Positions 6,022-7,426 of a stretch of DNA of 7,426 nt are shown in pieces. This DNA comes from Actinomycetota bacterium. Lineage in GTDB: Bacteria; Actinomycetota; Thermoleophilia; Solirubrobacterales; Solirubrobacteraceae. The stretch covers positions 1 to 7,426 of the forward strand of contig CAJCIJ010000232.1 in assembly GCA_903970315.1 (NCBI GenBank). Reading direction: 5' to 3'. The notes under the pieces are model-generated. The model was given only the letters and a program-made list of their open reading frames with translations, searched no databases and was not told the DNA's origin. Every line of letters begins with the position of its first letter. Positions within the stretch are counted from its first letter, which is position 1. Both the position numbers and the translations under genes were made by a program.

Positions 6022-6031
6022 CGCGACCAAG

Positions 6032-6037
6032 AGCCTA
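6032..6037 (-). promoter_or_regulatory. -10 element TAGGCT of the UPF0104 gene
   Basis: Minus-strand TAGGCT ends 10 nt before the ATG at 6021, the same spacing as at thyX. It favours that start over the TTG at 6030. No Shine-Dalgarno and no clear -35 box are visible. Confidence 0.5.
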
Positions 6038-6063
6038 CGGTGCCGCGGTGCCCGCCCCGGCCA

Positions 6064-6088
6064 CCAGGGGACGCCGGGGCGTCCCTGG
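6064..6088 (-). terminator. GC-rich hairpin after the acidic microprotein gene
   Basis: CCAGGG (6064-6069) pairs with CCCTGG (6083-6088), then after a bulged G (6070) ACGC (6071-6074) pairs with GCGT (6079-6082) around a 4-nt loop. The 10-bp stem begins 12 nt past the stop at 6101. An alternative stem, GCCCCGGC (6054-6061) with GCCGGGGC (6073-6080), overlaps it and is mutually exclusive. There is no T-run. It separates this transcript from the UPF0104 promoter. Confidence 0.5.
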
Positions 6089-6100
6089 CGCCGCTAACTG

Positions 6101-6259
6101 CTACAGATCGGCGTCCTCGTCGAGGTCGTCGTAGTCGTCGAGGTCAAGATCCTCGTCGTCGGTTCCGTCCAACTCGTCGTCGTCGTCGTCGGCGTCCTCC
6201 TCCCACTCCTCATCCTCCAGATCCCGCTCGGGGTCATCGACATGGGCGGTTGGGTTCAT
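6101..6259 (-). CDS. Hyperacidic microprotein (52 aa), function unknown
   Basis: The ATG at 6259 is preceded at 5 nt by AAAGGAG, the only strong Shine-Dalgarno in the window, so translation is well supported. The product starts MNPTAHVDDPERDLEDEEWE. By my count it has 22 Asp and 9 Glu among 52 residues (60 percent acidic), one Arg, no Lys, one Trp and one Tyr. It has no Cys and no membrane segment, and is almost certainly disordered and cytosolic. Its Asp run (residues 24-28) is five identical GAC codons. Candidate roles include a nucleic-acid mimic, a metal or polyamine binder, or an acidic partner for a basic protein; all are speculation. It lies 62 bp after bcp on the same strand and may be cotranscribed with it, or use its own promoter over the bcp stop. 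A hairpin follows. Confidence 0.8.
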   Translation of the reverse strand: MNPTAHVDDPERDLEDEEWEEDADDDDDELDGTDDEDLDLDDYDDLDEDADL

Positions 6260-6264
6260 GGAGA

Positions 6265-6271
6265 CTCCTTT
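6265..6271 (-). promoter_or_regulatory. Strong ribosome binding site AAAGGAG of the acidic microprotein
   Basis: Minus-strand AAAGGAG sits 5 nt before the ATG at 6259. It supports the reality of this short gene and contrasts with the six leaderless-type starts elsewhere in the window. Confidence 0.85.
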
Positions 6272-6318
6272 CGTGCCTTGATCTGACCGGTGGGTGTGTT
6301 TCTGGCGGTCGCTGTCGG

Positions 6319-6324
6319 AAGCTA
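6319..6324 (-). promoter_or_regulatory. Candidate -10 TAGCTT overlapping the bcp stop codon
   Basis: Minus-strand TAGCTT fits TANNNT and includes the bcp TAG stop. It would give the acidic microprotein its own mRNA with a leader of about 50 nt carrying the Shine-Dalgarno. A single TANNNT is weak evidence, and cotranscription with bcp is equally possible. Confidence 0.3.
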
Positions 6325-6804
6325 GGCGCCCGAAAAGCGGTCGGATAATAGCCCCAACGCTTGCAGTACCTGCTCGTCGTGTGTGGCCGGCTTTACCTTG
6401 GGAATCACGTGCGCCACGACGCCATCGGGGCCGATCACAAACGTGGCCCTCTGGTTGCCCCAGAACTTCTTGCCGTACATGGACTTCTCGGCCCAGACGC
6501 CGTAGCGCTCGGCCACGGCGTGGTCGGCGTCGGCGAGCAGCGTGAACCCCAGCGAGTACTTGTCGGCAAAGCCCTTGACGTCGGCGACGGGGTCCGGGGA
6601 GATCCCCAGCACCTCGGCGTCATAGGCGCTGTAGTCGGCGCTGTGGTCCCGCACGCCGCACGCCTGCACCGTGCAACCGGGGGTGTCGGCACGGGGGTAG
6701 AAGTACACAACCACGGGGCGCCCGCGCAGAGCCGACAGCTTGACCGTCTGCCCGTCCTGGTCTGGGAGCTCGAAATCCGGAGCCGGCTGGCCAACCTCGA
6801 TCAT
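6322..6804 (-). CDS. bcp: Thioredoxin-dependent thiol peroxidase, Bcp/PrxQ-type peroxiredoxin
   Basis: This cytosolic peroxiredoxin reduces hydrogen and organic peroxides and is recycled by thioredoxin. The 160-residue product has normal Bcp length and the active site PRADTPGCTVQACGVRD. Cys44 is the peroxidatic cysteine in the PxxxTxxC frame and Cys49 is the resolving cysteine five residues later, as in the atypical two-Cys Bcp group. Arg119 in WGNQRATFVIG is the conserved active-site arginine. The N-terminal VGQPAPDFELPDQDG and central VLGISPDP are standard for the fold. The ATG at 6804 follows TAGCAT by 6 nt, so the mRNA is probably leaderless. The gene lies 80 bp downstream of the DNA glycosylase on the same strand but has its own promoter. 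The acidic microprotein follows 62 bp later. Confidence 0.96.
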   Translation of the reverse strand: MIEVGQPAPDFELPDQDGQTVKLSALRGRPVVVYFYPRADTPGCTVQACGVRDHSADYSAYDAEVLGISPDPVADVKGFADKYSLGFTLLADADHAVAERYGVWAEKSMYGKKFWGNQRATFVIGPDGVVAHVIPKVKPATHDEQVLQALGLLSDRFSGA

Positions 6805-6810
6805 GCCCCG

Positions 6811-6816
6811 ATGCTA
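6811..6816 (-). promoter_or_regulatory. -10 element TAGCAT of bcp (leaderless)
   Basis: Minus-strand TAGCAT ends 6 nt before the bcp ATG, placing the transcription start at the start codon. A small GCCCG/CGGGC hairpin lies just upstream of the box; no -35 consensus is clear. Confidence 0.65.
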
Positions 6817-6843
6817 GCGTCGGCGGCCCGCATCGGGCGTCAG

Positions 6844-6871
6844 CCCAGGCACGCGGCTCGGCCGGCCTGGG
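6844..6871 (-). terminator. Hairpin after the DNA glycosylase gene
   Basis: CCCAGGC (6844-6850) pairs perfectly with GCCTGGG (6865-6871), with a further CGG/CCG pairing inside the loop. It begins 13 nt after the glycosylase stop at 6885 and lies before the bcp promoter. There is no T-run, so it is a terminator or 3'-end stabiliser of the non-canonical kind. Confidence 0.45.
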
Positions 6872-6884
6872 GCCTGTGGGACGG

Positions 6885-7426
6885 TCACCGCAGCAGCCGC
6901 GACAGCCGCCGGTCCTTCAGGGTCCGGCCCTCGGTCTGACAGGCCGGGCAGTAGGCGATCACGTGGTCCTCGAAGTGGACCGCCTGCAGGGTGGCGCCGC
7001 ATCGCGGGCAGGGCTCGCCGTGGCGACCGTGGACCTGCAGTGGCAGCGGCAGCTTGTCCGGGATGGGCAGCGACAGCTGGGCCTCGTAGTGGGCAAGCGC
7101 CCCGCCCAGCGTCTGCACCATCGACGCGCGCAACTGCGTGCACTCCTGCGGCGAGAGCTCCGAGCCGCGCTTGTACGGCGACAGACGCGCGTGCCAGAGG
7201 ATCTCATCCGACCACGCCCGCCCGATCCCGGCGATCACGTGTTGATCGCGCAGGACTGCGTGCAGGGGTCGCGGCTGGCGCAGCACATCGGCAAGCGGCG
7301 GTGGGTCAGGCCACGCTTCCGGCCCCAGACCGGCGAGCGCTGGGTCGTCGTCCAGCGCGCCGGCCGGCAGCAGCTTGGCCCACGCAACCTGCTTTGAGCC
7401 GAACTCGCGCAGGCGAAGCTCGCGCC
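6885..7426 (-). CDS. Fpg/Nei family DNA glycosylase, C-terminal part
   Basis: The gene is cut by the right edge; 179 C-terminal residues are visible and the catalytic N-terminus (Pro2-Glu3 in the family) is outside. These enzymes remove oxidised bases and nick the abasic site. The visible part begins in the N-terminal domain (LRLREFGSKQVAWAKLLP). It continues into the helix-two-turn-helix segment VLRDQHVIAGIGRAWSDEIL and ends in a four-Cys zinc finger, CPRC then 16 residues then CPAC, followed by QTEGRTLKDRRLSRLLR. Two usual DNA contacts differ: the Asn of the GIGN motif is Arg, and the Arg expected in the last CxxC is absent. The protein also runs about 15 residues past the finger. This suggests an actinobacterial Fpg-like subgroup, not classic MutM, so no symbol is given. 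Any promoter lies outside the window. Confidence 0.9.
   Translation of the reverse strand, partial: RELRLREFGSKQVAWAKLLPAGALDDDPALAGLGPEAWPDPPPLADVLRQPRPLHAVLRDQHVIAGIGRAWSDEILWHARLSPYKRGSELSPQECTQLRASMVQTLGGALAHYEAQLSLPIPDKLPLPLQVHGRHGEPCPRCGATLQAVHFEDHVIAYCPACQTEGRTLKDRRLSRLLR

Noticed and set aside
6022..6030. TTG start for the UPF0104 protein
   Set aside because: It begins 1 nt after the TAGGCT -10 box, upstream of any likely transcription start; the ATG at 6021 fits.
6361..6939. Plus-strand ORF of 192 codons antisense to bcp
   Set aside because: The bcp frame holds the peroxiredoxin active site; this mirror frame has no motif and runs across the bcp promoter.

Overview
The window is a GC-rich (roughly two-thirds G+C), gene-dense bacterial chromosome segment. 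It looks like a high-GC actinobacterium. A soil lineage of the Thermoleophilia/Solirubrobacterales type is my best guess, from protein style, ThyX use and the TANNNT leaderless promoters; this is inference, and no rRNA or other marker gene is present. I see no mobile element, CRISPR array, tRNA or rRNA.

Layout, left to right: the 3' end of nuoN (+, complex I membrane subunit) with a strong hairpin just after it; a gene-poor stretch of about 300 bp (494-793) holding a possible remnant of a secreted-protein C-terminus; an M3-family oligoendopeptidase (pepF-like, -); a divergent 133-bp promoter region with a perfect four-run G-quadruplex motif; thyX (+, flavin-dependent thymidylate synthase); convergent with it an unrecognised six-helix membrane protein (-); a compact 70-bp divergent promoter with a nested dyad; a 90-residue unknown helical protein (+) followed by three degenerate 30-bp repeats; a UPF0104/LPG-synthase-TM family membrane protein (-); a 52-residue hyperacidic microprotein (-); a Bcp/PrxQ peroxiredoxin (-); and the C-terminal part of an Fpg/Nei-type DNA glycosylase (-), cut by the window end.

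The genes are mostly independent housekeeping units, and I do not see a defence or biosynthetic system. The most coherent signal is regulatory. Six of the seven gene starts inside the window have a TANNNT hexamer ending 6-10 nt before the start codon and no Shine-Dalgarno sequence, which is the signature of leaderless or near-leaderless transcripts. The exception is the hyperacidic microprotein, which has a strong AAAGGAG. The promoter pattern also settles several start codons: GTG for pepF, ATG rather than TTG for the UPF0104 protein, and the short form of the 90-residue protein. The items most worth a second look are the acidic microprotein, the nested dyad shared by two divergent promoters, and the G-quadruplex motif upstream of thyX.
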